64,000 nt of DNA from Methanosphaera sp. ISO3-F5 (GCF_034480035.2 NZ_CP118753.2:1189287-1253286); one strand, 5' to 3'. Shown: positions 19,406 to 29,472, numbered from the stretch's first letter. Notes: generated by a model from the sequence alone, not told the origin. Numbers and translations are program-made.

Positions 19406-19498
19406 ATGGATGAAAATCTTATGAATGCTATAATAGGAATTTTAAGTATTGTTGTTCCGATTATAATTTTAATTGTTATTGTTGTCGTATTCTTTTAA
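19406..19498 (+). CDS. Small single-helix membrane protein
   Basis: A 30-residue frame, MDENLMNAIIGILSIVVPII followed by ILIVIVVVFF, forming one hydrophobic helix after a short acidic start. GAGGG lies 12 bases before ATG 19406, and a plausible TATA-like stretch (TTTATATATTTA) lies near 19348. It is too short for reliable homology; the evidence is the strong ribosome binding site and a coherent transmembrane profile. Confidence 0.45.
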   Translation: MDENLMNAIIGILSIVVPIIILIVIVVVFF

Positions 19499-19654
19499 TA
19501 TTTTTTTCTTTTTGTAATACTTTAGTTAAGTATATTTATCACTTTTAATATAATACTAGTAATACATAAAAGTAAAAAAGTAATATTAAATTATTGATAC
19601 TATTAAAAAAAAAAGTTAAACAAATACATAAAACTTGAACAAAGGAGAGAAAAA

Positions 19655-20518
19655 ATGAATAAAAAAACAGGAGTACTAATAATAGGACATGGAAGTAAAA
19701 TGCCATATAATAAAGAAGTAGTTACAACAATAGCACAAAAACTAGACAAAAAAATAGAAAATACAGTAGAAAGTGGATTCATGGAACTCGTAGAACCAAA
19801 CATTCCACAACAAGTAAATAAACTAAAACAACAAAACATGGAAAGAATAATAGTAGTACCAGCATTTCTATCACATGGAATACATACCAAAGTAGACATT
19901 CCAACAATACTAAGACTACCCCACAGTCATGAAGGACTAGAACATTCACACCACCACCATCACCACCACCATGATGATGAACGAGAAGCTAAATCCGAAC
20001 TAATAGATTTTGATGGAGAAATCATATACCTAGATCCATTTGAATCAGACGATAAAATTGTAGATATTGTAGAAAAAAGATTAAAAGATGTATTAAAAGA
20101 TGATAAAATAAATAATGATAACACTGGAATTTTATTAATTGGACATGGCAGTAGTTTACCTTATGGTAAAATAGTGTTAAATGATATTGCTGAAAAAACA
20201 AGGAAAAGATTAGATGATTATATTATAGAATTAAGTTTTATGAGAATTGAGACACCTTCAATACCAGAATCTTTTGAAAAATTACAATCACAGAATTTTG
20301 ATAATATCATCGTATTGCCAGTATTCCTGGCTGATGGTCTGCATACAAAAAGTGATATTCCATTAACTCTGGGTTTAGAAGCTGCAGAATTAGATTTTGA
20401 TTATCCTAAGAAAGATAAACAAATTGATTATGATGGTAATATTATTTATTTGGATCCTCTTAAGGCTGAAGATGAGATTATTGAATTGATTGAAAATAGG
20501 ATTGTAGGTTATATTTAA
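19655..20518 (+). CDS. cbiX: Sirohydrochlorin cobalto/nickelochelatase, tandem CbiX/CfbA domains with His-rich linker
   Basis: A 287-residue protein with two CbiX-type domains: GVLIIGHGSKMPYN (residues 6-19) and GILLIGHGSSLPYG in the second half. Each has a catalytic His in IGHGS and a late HGIHTK or DGLHTK motif. Archaeal CbiX/CfbA proteins are usually one domain of about 130-145 residues forming a homodimer; this is a fused pair. A run of eight His plus neighbours (about 94-108, HSHHHHHHHHDDER) sits at the end of domain 1 and may bind or store the metal. Product: cobalt- or nickel-sirohydrochlorin for B12 or coenzyme F430. GGAGAG precedes the ATG. Confidence 0.88.
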   Translation: MNKKTGVLIIGHGSKMPYNKEVVTTIAQKLDKKIENTVESGFMELVEPNIPQQVNKLKQQNMERIIVVPAFLSHGIHTKVDIPTILRLPHSHEGLEHSHHHHHHHHDDEREAKSELIDFDGEIIYLDPFESDDKIVDIVEKRLKDVLKDDKINNDNTGILLIGHGSSLPYGKIVLNDIAEKTRKRLDDYIIELSFMRIETPSIPESFEKLQSQNFDNIIVLPVFLADGLHTKSDIPLTLGLEAAELDFDYPKKDKQIDYDGNIIYLDPLKAEDEIIELIENRIVGYI

Positions 20519-21045
20519 TACAGGGTATTTGATGATTTATTCAAATATTCTTAAATTTATGTAAATAAAGTATAATTAATTTTTTATTCAAGTAACCTAG
20601 ATTTATATAATATTGTAACATAATATAATATTACCTGAAAAGGTACATTCATATCATAAAAACTTATTACAAATATATTTCATAGAGAATTAAATACTTC
20701 TTTATGAAAAAATATTTTAAAAACTATTTTTATCAAAAAAAATTAATTAATAATTACTGAATATACGAGAAAAATAATAATAATTCTAGAAAAAAAAGAA
20801 AAAAATATGTTTATTAATAAAAAAATGACAGAGCCATAAAAACGATAATAAACATTCCCTTTATTAATATGTGATTTTAAATGATAATATATGTTTAATA
20901 ATAAATGAATCGGTCTTATAGAAAAACCTAAGCCCACTAGGGCATAATATATTATATACATAATATACTATTTAAATATTAATACATAATAAATAGAACT
21001 TAATAAAAAAAACTTTAAAAAATGTTAATAAAAATGAAAAAACAT
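20519..21045. other. AT-rich intergenic region
   Basis: No gene supported. A 72-codon minus frame (20743-20961) lacks a binding site and has low-complexity content. A short dyad (TAATATTG...ATAATATTA) lies near 20613-20632. Confidence 0.5.
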
Positions 21046-21819
21046 TTAATTCAGGTATAATGTTGATTCACAAAACAACACGGCACTACCAGAAATTATA
21101 ACATTATCCTCCAAAACCTTACAAGACAAAACACCACCCCTTCTAGAATTCTGATAAGCAAGAATATCCCTCTTACCCAATACACTTGACCAGTAAGGTG
21201 CAATCAAACAATGAGTAGAACCAGTAACAGGATCTTCATCAATACCCATACTAGGAACAAAAACCCTGGAAATACAATCATACTCATCAGATTCACAACT
21301 AACAGCCACACAAACAGCATCCAACTTTTTTATTAAATCAAAATTAGGTTTTAATAATTCATAATCATTCCTGTCATATATTAATAATAAATCCCTACTT
21401 TTAAATGCTTTAATGGGAGTTGCTGAAAAAGAATCAATCATATCCTGAGTTACTGGAACTTCCACATAATCATATTTGGGAAAAGTCATAATATAGTTGT
21501 CATTTTCTCGTTCAACAGTAATTTCTTTGACTTTAGTTAAAAAGGTTATTGATTTACTATTATTGGAATAGTAATTAAATATTACAAAAGCTGAAGCTAA
21601 TGTTGCATGTCCACAAAAATCTATTTCACCTGTGGGAGTAAACCATCTTAATTCATAACATTCATCCTTTTTGACAATGAATGCTGTTTCTGATAAGTTA
21701 TTTTCTATTGCTATATTTAACATTATATCATCGGATATCCAATCTTTTAATATGCATACTGCTGCTGGATTGCCTCTGAAGATTTTATCTGTGAATGCAT
21801 CTACTATATATTGTTTCAT
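21046..21819 (-). CDS. PhzF family isomerase/epimerase
   Basis: A 257-residue protein beginning MKQYIVDAFTDKIFRGNPAAVC, the PhzF family start, with the catalytic Glu in NLSETAF (E44), FCGHATLASA and a C-terminal DPVTGSTHC motif. Family members isomerise small metabolites with a diaminopimelate-epimerase fold; in methanogens the natural substrate is unknown. It is monocistronic by spacing. Confidence 0.9.
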   Translation of the reverse strand: MKQYIVDAFTDKIFRGNPAAVCILKDWISDDIMLNIAIENNLSETAFIVKKDECYELRWFTPTGEIDFCGHATLASAFVIFNYYSNNSKSITFLTKVKEITVERENDNYIMTFPKYDYVEVPVTQDMIDSFSATPIKAFKSRDLLLIYDRNDYELLKPNFDLIKKLDAVCVAVSCESDEYDCISRVFVPSMGIDEDPVTGSTHCLIAPYWSSVLGKRDILAYQNSRRGGVLSCKVLEDNVIISGSAVLFCESTLYLN

Positions 21820-21996
21820 TATTTTTCCCCATCCTTTTGTAAAACTTTAATAATGATTTGTCTATTTTTTATTTTGTTTATTATAATAACTTAGATTCAT
21901 TTAGTATTAATTTTATTTGATTAATTATTTATTTTTTTTAAGTTTTTTTTCATTAATTGTTCTATATGTTTATATATTAGTAGGTTTATATTATTA

Positions 21997-22014
21997 TATA
22001 CCCATAGGGGTATA
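21997..22014. promoter_or_regulatory. Palindrome in the promoter of the small two-gene operon
   Basis: TATACCC (21997-22003) and GGGTATA (22008-22014) form perfect 7-bp arms around ATAG, ending 22 bases before the first small gene's ATG. The position at the likely transcription start suggests an operator; no regulator is known. Confidence 0.4.
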
Positions 22015-22036
22015 GGTATATATAGGTGAGAAAAAA

Positions 22037-22171
22037 ATGAGATACATGAACAAAGAAATAACATACAAAAACAATCAAAACCAAACACAATACACATACA
22101 TAACACCAAACAACATATTCACAACCAAAAAAAATATAACAAAAAGAATAAACCATAAAATAAATATATAG
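22037..22171 (+). CDS. Small hypothetical protein, first gene of a two-gene unit
   Basis: A 44-residue, Asn/Thr/Lys-rich protein starting MRYMNKEITYKNNQ. AGGTGAG (22024-22030) is an excellent binding site 6 bases before the ATG. The stop codon overlaps the GAGGG binding site of the next gene. No membrane helix or known domain. Confidence 0.5.
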   Translation: MRYMNKEITYKNNQNQTQYTYITPNNIFTTKKNITKRINHKINI

Positions 22172-22183
22172 AGGGAAAAAAAA

Positions 22184-22426
22184 ATGAAAATAACAAAAAC
22201 ATACATCTGCAAAAACTTCAAATACCCATACATACAAATAAACAACTACAAAAATACTGAACAATACACAATAAACTTCCTAAACAAAAACCAAACACCA
22301 ATAAAAAACAAGAAATACAAAAACAAAATACCACAGGCAGTAATAAAACTATTTAACCTAAAACCAAACCAAACAAACAAAGGATTACTAACAGAAATAA
22401 CATGCATAAAATCAATAACACAATAA
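22184..22426 (+). CDS. Small hypothetical protein, second gene of the unit
   Basis: An 80-residue basic protein beginning MKITKTYICKNFKYPYIQIN. GAGGG at 22171-22175 precedes ATG 22184. The A/C-only codon style is the same as in the first gene, and the two are 12 bases apart. The content (Lys 20 percent or so, two isolated Cys) does not match a family I know. Confidence 0.5.
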   Translation: MKITKTYICKNFKYPYIQINNYKNTEQYTINFLNKNQTPIKNKKYKNKIPQAVIKLFNLKPNQTNKGLLTEITCIKSITQ

Positions 22427-22455
22427 AAAATTAGAAAAAATAAACAAAAAAAAAT

Positions 22456-22684
22456 CAGAATTTATTTCTAACCTTATTATAGAACAAAGTTAAAAAGTGT
22501 TTAAAAATAACTTTTTTCGTAAAAACATCATTATGACAAGACTCAACACATTTAGAACAATGAACACAATGATCTATATCCATTTCAATATAATTACCAG
22601 ATACTTTAATCAGATTCAAATCACAAACTTCAGCACAAACTCCACACCCATTCCTTCAACTTTATATAACATAATATCACCAAA
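22456..22684 (-). pseudogene. Remnant of a 2[4Fe-4S] ferredoxin
   Basis: Read on the minus strand, a GGTGAT binding site is followed by an ATG (22681) and MLYKVEG; after a one-base slip the frame continues NGCGVCAEVCDLNLIKV and then DIDHCVHCSKCVESCHNDVF, i.e. a CxxC(x)xxC site and a complete CxxCxxCxxxC site. The second part ends near 22456. The slip falls exactly inside the first cluster motif, so this copy is broken. An intact ferredoxin is at 60028-60204. Confidence 0.6.
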
Positions 22685-22759
22685 ATTATATTAATAAATA
22701 AATAATTAATAATATTAAATTTAACTGAATTATTCCAGAAAAAACCTACAAAATATTAA

Positions 22760-23400
22760 CTAAAACCTTAAATTTGCATATTTATTTATTGTAACTGAAC
22801 TTCCAGCACGTTCAGTGGAATTATTATTAAATAAACTTGTAATATTTGTATTAGTAACAGATCCTCTGAAATATAATGCTCCACCATTTACGGCAGTGTT
22901 GTTAATAAAAGTGGATTCTATTAAGTTATTTGAATAATCATCTCCTATGAATACAGCTCCACCACATTCATCTGCATGATTGTTTTGGAAAGTACAATTA
23001 ATTAAATTTATTTTATTGGATTGTGCATAAATAGCATACCATTACCTTCTGTTTTAGCATTCATGAAGTTAATATTTTTAAATTTTATATTGTTTCCGGT
23101 AATATTAAAAATTCTTGCTTCATTATTTGCATTTATTATATAATCATTACCGTTAGTCGTAATGTTATGATTATTAATTATTATACCTTCTTTATACTGA
23201 TTATCCATCATTGAATTATACTATTACTCCTCTGATAAATTTATATGCTTATTTTCTGTATCTGTAATGTTTATATTTTAAATCTGAAAATAAATTAGCA
23301 TAATTGTCTTCTTGAGTGTCAACTAGTGTTACATCAGAAGTGACTGATTAATATGTTCCAGTAGTGTTCATTTCATTAGCTGAAACCATTGAAATATACT
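22760..23400 (-). pseudogene. Remnant of an adhesin-like protein (beta-helix part)
   Basis: The frame 23008-23211 reads NHNITTNGNDYIINANNEAR and, after one missing base near 23009, NCTFQNNHADECGGAVFIGD, FINNTAVNGGALYF and so on to a stop at 22760. These are the repeats of the parallel beta-helix seen in the intact ALPs at 29473 and 43744. Upstream sequence to about 23400 has further stops but keeps ALP-like stretches. No signal peptide is left. Confidence 0.7.
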
Positions 23401-23631
23401 AAAAAATAATAAAATACATAATTATCACTGATATAAACAGTTTTTCCTAAAAAGAAAAAAAGGCATTTAAAAATTCTTAGTAAAGTTTTTTAAAAAAGAA
23501 AAATAAACTTTTAAACTAGTTTATGAAAAAAAAATGATATTCATATATAAACATCCTCATATAAATTATGAAATCATAAAAATGAATATATTCGTCCCAA
23601 TGACAGAATAAATAACAACGGAGAGAAAATA

Positions 23632-24855
23632 ATGAAAATAACAGTTGCAGGAGTAGGCTACGTGGGACTTTCACTAGCCGTCCTATTAGCCCAAAAACAT
23701 GAAGTAACAGCAATTACAACAACAGAATCAAAGGCAGAAAAATTAAACAAATTCATTAGTCCAATTCAAGATGATGAAATAGAAAGATTTTTCAAAGAAA
23801 CACGTGAAGGAAAACGAAAACTCAACCTCTACACAACCACTGATAAAGAAACAGCATACAAAAATGCTGAACTAGTAATAATTGCCACGCCAACAAATTA
23901 TGATGATGTTGATAATTTCTTTGATACATCAGCCGTGGAAGATGCAATTGAATGGACACTAAAAGTAAACCCTAATGTACTTATGGTAATAAAATCCACA
24001 ATACCTGTTGGTTACACAAATATGGTGCGAGAAAAATATGGAATAAAAAACATCATATTCAGTCCAGAATTCCTACGTGAATCTAAAGCATTATATGATA
24101 ATCTTCATCCAAGCAGAATAGTAGTTGGATGTGATGATGAACAAAAAGAGGAAGGACAAATGTTTGCAAACCTATTATTAGAAGGTGCAAGAGAAGAAGA
24201 AAAAAGGTCAGGCTGTGAAGAACAAGATATTCCAGTGTTATTAGCACATTTAACTGAAGCAGAAGCTATTAAACTATTTGCTAACACATTTCTAGCAGTA
24301 AGGGTAAGTTATTTTAATGAACTTGACACATACGCTCAGACCAAAGGCTTAGACACACAAATGATAATTGACGGAGTATGTATGGACCCTCGTATAGGTG
24401 GACATTATAATAATCCATCATTTGGATATGGAGGATACTGTTTACCTAAAGATACAAAACAATTACTAGCTAATTATAAGGATGTTCCACAGACCATGAT
24501 AGAAGCTGTTGTAAATTCAAATACGGTGCGTAAGGATTTTATAGCTGATCAGATTATTTCAGAAAATCCTCAAACTGTCGGAGTTTATAGACTTACTATG
24601 AAGAGTAACAGTGATAATTTCCGTGCATCAGCTATACAGGGTGTTATGAAACGTATAAAAGCAAAGGGAATACCTGTAATTGTTTATGAGCCAACTTTAG
24701 AAGATGGAAGTGAATTCTTCAGATCTGAAGTAGTAAATGATATTGAGCGTTTTAAGAAAGAAAGTGATATTATTCTTGCAAATCGTTTTGACCAGGAAAT
24801 TCTGGAAGATGTAGCAGAAAAAGTATATACAAGGGATCTCTTTAGGAGGGATTAA
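23632..24855 (+). CDS. ugd: UDP-glucose 6-dehydrogenase
   Basis: A 407-residue NAD-dependent enzyme converting UDP-glucose to UDP-glucuronate for surface glycans. The Rossmann motif GVGYVGLS is at residues 7-14, followed by [26 protein letters not shown] and the catalytic Cys in [10 protein letters not shown] (C270). It keeps full family length. GGAGAG precedes the ATG. No other sugar-nucleotide gene is adjacent. Confidence 0.93.
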   Translation: MKITVAGVGYVGLSLAVLLAQKHEVTAITTTESKAEKLNKFISPIQDDEIERFFKETREGKRKLNLYTTTDKETAYKNAELVIIATPTNYDDVDNFFDTSAVEDAIEWTLKVNPNVLMVIKSTIPVGYTNMVREKYGIKNIIFSPEFLRESKALYDNLHPSRIVVGCDDEQKEEGQMFANLLLEGAREEEKRSGCEEQDIPVLLAHLTEAEAIKLFANTFLAVRVSYFNELDTYAQTKGLDTQMIIDGVCMDPRIGGHYNNPSFGYGGYCLPKDTKQLLANYKDVPQTMIEAVVNSNTVRKDFIADQIISENPQTVGVYRLTMKSNSDNFRASAIQGVMKRIKAKGIPVIVYEPTLEDGSEFFRSEVVNDIERFKKESDIILANRFDQEILEDVAEKVYTRDLFRRD

Positions 24856-25350
24856 TACTTGTTGAAGTACCTGATATATGATAATAATTCTTGTAATTAT
24901 ATTCACCTCCATTTTTTTCCTTATTTTTCTTTTATACAATATTAAGTTTAAAGTTATATTCTAGGATTATATGAACAATAAAGTCTTAAAAGTTTATTTA
25001 AATATTTTCCAGTAGATACTGTAAGATGGTTAATATAATTTAATGATACATTTTGTACAATTTTTATAGATATGCTTCTAGTATTATTAAAATTTTTGAT
25101 ATCGGAATTATAAGTTATAAGAGAGCATTTTTTTAAAGATTATTTCTTTGGGTATTATTATGCTTATTGCTTTCCAGTATTTTGCTGATGTGATTGCTTC
25201 TATTCCTCTTATTTGATTTTTTATTTTGTTTGTTTCTGTTTTGTTTGTAATTTTTAGGTTTTATAGTAGTTTTATGTTGTTAGTATGTAGATAAAAACAT
25301 AGATACTTTTTAATATAATAATATTCTTTTTTTCACTCCAAAAAAGTTTC
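24856..25350. other. Non-coding stretch with a Cas1-like remnant
   Basis: Between ugd and the convergent ATPase there is no intact gene. The minus-strand Cas1-like piece at 25108-25260 is listed separately; 24900-25100 holds further minus-strand codons (SLNYINHLTVSTG and so on) without a recognisable family. Confidence 0.5.
25108..25260 (-). pseudogene. Fragment resembling the middle of Cas1
   Basis: Fifty codons read NKTETNKIKNQIRGIEAITS then AKYWKAISIIIPKEIIFKK. This fits the Cas1 segment with the catalytic Glu (I-x-G-I-E-x-x-x-A-x-x-YW) followed by the IP...F(K)(K/R) step, in the right order and spacing. The frame is closed on both sides by stops. It lies just downstream of the AAA_14 gene. 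The identification is by motif only. Confidence 0.5.
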
Positions 25351-26583
25351 CTAGAAGTCCTTAAATTCTTTTAAGAATTGTATTATATTGTAATGTTTTA
25401 TTCCTTTTGTACTGTAATTTTCTCTGTCTTTACTAATTAAGTATTTTGGATAGTTATCCCTTATTTCAAGTAATGGTTTTAATTCTCTGTTTAATGTTTT
25501 TTTGTTTGACAAGTTATATGTTACTTGTATGTATATTTTTTCATCATCTTTTCTTGCTATAAAATCTATCTCATATTTTTTTAACTTTCCTATCGTTACC
25601 TTATAACCATTACGGAGCAATTCTAAGTATACAATGTTTTCTAGTAAATGTCCAAAATTTTTTTGTTTTTCTTCCAGATTTGATTTGTAGAATCCTTGAT
25701 CTATAAGATAACATTTTTCTGAATTAATTATCTCATTTAATCCAATTGCATCTTCACGTGTTACATTTGAAATAAAATATGCATTTTCTAAGTATTCTAA
25801 GTAATTATATACTGTGTTTGGTGTTATTTTAATTTGTTTTCTTTTCAAATAAGAATAGATATTGTTTGCTGATATTAAATTTCCTACATTTTCAATAAGA
25901 TATTTTATTATCCTCTGTAGTATTCCCGTATTACGTATTTTATAACGTTCTACTATATCATATAATAAAATAGATGAATATACATCTTGTAATATTGTTT
26001 TTTTGTCTTTAATATCGTTTGAGATTACTAACGGTAAACCACCATATTGAAAGTATTCTTCAAATAAGTTTTCAATAGGTGAATTAAGATTGTTATCTAT
26101 GATACAATCAGTATTTAATTCCTCTTTATATTCTAAAAACTCATTGAAACTAAAAGGATAAATTTTAATTTCTAGATAACGTCCGGTTAGGAATGTTGCT
26201 AATTCTTTAGATAGTAACTTAGAGTTTGATCCTGTAATGTAAATATCGACATCATATGCCTTATAATAACCGTTGATGCTTTTTTCCCATTCATTGATGT
26301 TTTGAATTTCATCAATAAATAAATACTTCTTATCTTGTGTATTTTCCAGTAAGGGAATAATAATTTCATCCAATTCTATCCTATTTGTCAAATAATTATA
26401 ATTTGGAAGTTCTAAATCGATAAATATTATATTTTCATCATTAATACCCTCTTTAATTAATGTTTTCCTGATTGTATTTAAAATATATGATTTTCCAGAT
26501 CTTCTTACTCCTGTTATAATTTTAATAAGACCATTATTCCTAACTCGATTAATCTTATCCATATATAAATTTCTATAAACCAT
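25351..26583 (-). CDS. AAA_14/DUF4143 family ATPase
   Basis: A 410-residue protein: AAA domain with Walker A GVRRSGKSY (about 25-33), Walker B YLFIDEIQN, a sensor region TGSNSKLLSKELATFLTGRY, then the DUF4143 nuclease-like C-terminal half with LENIVYLELLRNGYKV...DFIARKD. These proteins are common in archaea and gut bacteria, often in multiple copies; the function is unproven. Start ATG 26583 (MVYRNLYMDKINRV) matches the paralogue at 39015. Cas1-like remnants adjoin both paralogues. Confidence 0.88.
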   Translation of the reverse strand: MVYRNLYMDKINRVRNNGLIKIITGVRRSGKSYILNTIRKTLIKEGINDENIIFIDLELPNYNYLTNRIELDEIIIPLLENTQDKKYLFIDEIQNINEWEKSINGYYKAYDVDIYITGSNSKLLSKELATFLTGRYLEIKIYPFSFNEFLEYKEELNTDCIIDNNLNSPIENLFEEYFQYGGLPLVISNDIKDKKTILQDVYSSILLYDIVERYKIRNTGILQRIIKYLIENVGNLISANNIYSYLKRKQIKITPNTVYNYLEYLENAYFISNVTREDAIGLNEIINSEKCYLIDQGFYKSNLEEKQKNFGHLLENIVYLELLRNGYKVTIGKLKKYEIDFIARKDDEKIYIQVTYNLSNKKTLNRELKPLLEIRDNYPKYLISKDRENYSTKGIKHYNIIQFLKEFKDF

Positions 26584-27552
26584 TGCAAATCACTATCACA
26601 TAATATATTATATATAATAATATAATAAAAGATAAATATATAATTTATTATATAAGATAAAGAAAAAGTTTATCAATTAAAAATTTATTATATACAATAA
26701 ATTTTAATATGAAAAGAGTTTTTCATAACCAAAATCATACACATAAACTATTTAATCAAAAAAAATACTGTTTTAAATCTACATCCATTCATTATTTATC
26801 AGTTTTTACAATCCCTAAATAAAAATAATTAGAAAAAATAAACCCATAATGAAATAAAAATATTTTTTAACAGAAAAAACATTATAAATAAATTTTGATA
26901 TTGAAAAACTTGTTTTTAATATATTATATTGATTAATGTTATGTTGAAAAAAGATTAAGTTATTTATTACTTTGGTAGTTACAAATTTGATAACTTTGCC
27001 TTCAAAAAATATTTAAAAATGAGAAATAATGTTTATATATTATTAAAACCATATTATTCGTATAAATATTGTATTTATACATAACATTTTATGGTTAAGT
27101 GGGTATTCTAGTAATCATAAATTAACTACTCTATTATCATCTAAAGTATTGGTAGTATATGATGATAATTTCAATGATTATTTTGAGTAATTCCATGTAG
27201 GGTAACAAGCCCATACTTTTAACCATTTTGTTTTAATTTGTTTTTTGGGAATTATAATAGTTTCTCTTTGTTTGTTATTGTATCACACTCCTTGTAATAG
27301 AATATCTTTTTTTCGATTAACTTCTCATACCAAGAATACCCATTTCTTATTTTCAAAAAGTATTTATTTTAGATGAAAGTGTGATTGTTAAAGTAAAACA
27401 AAAATATACTTTTCATAGTGTAGAATAAGTTAATTCTACAGTATAACATATTTTTTAATAGTATATGAATGTTTTTAATCGTTCTGATTCATTTTAAAAA
27501 CATATTATTTATATTTGTGAATATAACTAATCATTAATCGTTAAATGCAGAA
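26584..27552. other. Long intergenic region without a supported gene
   Basis: AT-rich, about 970 bases. At 27085-27240 ATGGTTAAG...GGGTATTC can pair with the complementary GCCCATACTTTTAACCAT, and the TGGGTATTCT at 27094 or so recurs inverted (AGAATACCCA) near 27340, giving a long imperfect dyad that may be the scar of an inserted element. Otherwise nothing is seen. Confidence 0.4.
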
Positions 27553-27928
27553 ATGAGTTATATAAAATCTCCTTTTAATTATACTGGTGGTAAGTACAAA
27601 CAGTTAAATCAACTCTTATCTTATTTTCCTAAAGATATTACACACTTCTTTGATTTGTTTGGGGGTGGTTTAATGATGGTTTGAAAGTTGCTCCAAAAGA
27701 GGTTACTTATAATGATACTGTGACTTCTTTGGTGGAGTTATGGGAATATTTTTACACTCATGACATGAGGATATGTTGGATTATATCAATGCGACTATTG
27801 TTAAATTTAATCTCTCGGATGATAATCCTGGGACATTTAAGTTTTTCAGAAACTTTTATAACACATCCTCATATAGAAACCCTCTTGACCTTTAGGTTAT
27901 AATCTGCTATTCGTACAGTCTATTTTTA
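27553..27928 (+). pseudogene. D12 class DNA adenine methylase, N-terminal remnant
   Basis: Starts MSYIKSPFNYTGGKYKQLNQ (SAM-binding motif I of D12/Dam enzymes is the FNYTGGK and DLFGGG pair), then VAPKEVTYNDTVTSLVELWEY, and FKFFRNFYN...NPLDLY. At least three single-base losses interrupt the frame (near 27680, 27770 and 27893). The DPPY catalytic part is missing because the sequence ends at the 26-bp site beginning 27929. So only the front half of a dam-like gene survives. Confidence 0.75.
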
Positions 27929-27954
27929 TTCGTTATCTTTGGTCTTTAACGAAC
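27929..27954 (+). repeat. 26-bp imperfect palindrome, site a
   Basis: TTCGTTA at 27929-27935 and TAACGAAC at 27947-27954 around TCTTTGGTCTT. Two unrelated gene fragments meet here: D12 methylase from the left and a CAAX-protease-like fragment from the right. Confidence 0.85.
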
Positions 27955-28270
27955 ATAAAATTGATTATTGCTGATAAAATCATAACTCCGATTAGACCTA
28001 AAATTATTATTTTGATGTCTTTAACTTGTGGAACTCTAAAAATCATTGACAGATTACCTTTCAAAGCATAAATTATAGGAATTAATGTTGCAAAACAGAC
28101 TATTAAAGCTTTTTGGATATGAAATCCTTCTAGAGGAACAACAAATGGTGTTATGAATGTGATTAAAAATCCTATAACTAATACTATAATCTTGGAGTTG
28201 TAAGCTCTGGAATCCCGTTTAAAAAAGGAATATCATAATCCTTATTTTCATATTTGAAATATTCACTCAT
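27955..28270 (-). pseudogene. CAAX protease (CPBP family)-like N-terminal fragment
   Basis: GGAGAT is followed by ATG 28270 and MSEYFKYENKDYDIPFLNGI; after a single-base slip near 28205 the frame continues SKIIVLVIGFLITFITPFVV, then PLEGFHIQKALIVCFATL and three hydrophobic segments. It runs into site a with no stop before it, and the catalytic EExxxR part is absent. The CPBP assignment rests on the overall N-terminal profile and is tentative. Confidence 0.4.
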
Positions 28271-28359
28271 TTTTCTATCTCCATTAAAAGTTAAAATAGT
28301 TTATATTTTTAATATTAATAAATTTGTTATAAATAGTTAACGAATGTTGTCAAATTTCA

Positions 28360-28385
28360 TTCGTTATCTTAACTGTTTAACGAAC
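28360..28385 (+). repeat. 26-bp imperfect palindrome, site b
   Basis: TTCGTTATCTT...TTTAACGAAC. With its left flank (28349-28385) it is a perfect 37-bp inverted copy of 33479-33515 (site c). ALP-coding sequence starts within two bases of its right end. Confidence 0.9.
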
Positions 28386-29193
28386 GGGGAAGAGTAATCT
28401 TAAAATAAATGGAAAAACACTAAAAGATGAAAACAATAACACACTCTATGCTGAAGTGAATAATGGAATAGCAGCTATAAACTACAAAGTACAAAATGTA
28501 TGGATGAAAAATACTACATACATCGAAGCAGTATAAAGTGGAACAACAAAATTCCATGATTCAAGTTTCAATGCAACAAATATCTTAAACATCACTAAAG
28601 GTATAGTCACATTAACTCTAGACAAAACCAATATAACAGCAAAAGCAGGACAAACAATAACACTAAGAGCAAAAGTAGTAGATTCTAATGGTGACAGAAT
28701 AAACACTGACAAAGTAATATTCAAACTAAACGGAAAAACACTAAAAGATAGTGAAGGTAACACATTATATGCACAAGTAATCGATGGAGATGCAGTAGTA
28801 GAATATACTATACCAACAACATACAATGCAAAAACATATACAATAACAGCAGTATACGGATCAAATTACTACGAAATAACAGAAACCAATGGAACATTAA
28901 CTCTAGAGAAAAAAGGAATAATCATAAATACAGATAGCATAAAAACTGCTGATGGTAAAACCACGATAAAAGCAACAATCACTGATGAAACAGGAGAACT
29001 ATTAGTATCAAGCACAAAATTAGCATTTAAAGCAAATGGTAAAACTATATTAAATAATGTAACAAGCAATAAGGGCAAAATTGACATATCATTTGATAAT
29101 ACACTAAAATCAGGACTCTATGAATTACTAATAATCAGTGGAGAAAATGGAATATACAAATCCGGAAAAATGACAACAGTATTAAAAGTATAA
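28386..29193 (+). pseudogene. C-terminal ALP fragment (Ig-like modules)
   Basis: Codes for the same C-terminal module as the ALPs at 33574 and 50135: KINGKTLKDENNNTLYAEV, INYKVQNVWMKNTTYIEAV, ILNITKG, then TAKAGQTITLRAKVVDSNGD and the closing SGLYELLIISGENGIYKSG and TTVLKV. One in-frame stop (TAA at 28535-28537 or so, Tyr in the homologues) interrupts it. The N-terminal signal, beta-helix and coiled coil are missing; the fragment begins exactly at site b. It is probably a silent cassette. Confidence 0.8.
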
Positions 29194-29472
29194 TCAGATA
29201 TTATTGAATAATATACAGATGATGAGATAAGTGAATCTCTTCATATCTATTTTTACTATATTAAATATTCACTGTAATCTAATATTAGATAATGACTACA
29301 TTAATTGAACATATTGTCATTGCTTTATTATTGAACTTCTCCATCCTGTTTTTCTGAAAAAGATGTTGCCAATATTTTGTAAAAACTCGTTTTCTGTTAT
29401 AATTATGTCAAGAAATTATTCAAAGAGAAGTGTATTATTAAAACGAAAAAAAGGAGTAGGCGTAAAAAAATA

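Noticed and set aside
20743..20961. 72-codon minus-strand frame
   Set aside because: No ribosome binding site, low-complexity AT-derived residues, and no neighbours suggesting a gene.
22497..22694. Plus-strand 65-codon frame
   Set aside because: It is the antisense of the ferredoxin remnant; cysteine motifs are clear on the minus strand.
24860..25107. Continuation of Cas1 beyond the fragment at 25108
   Set aside because: The D-x-x-N-x-LNYGY segment expected next is not recognisable in any frame, so the fragment was limited to 25108-25260.
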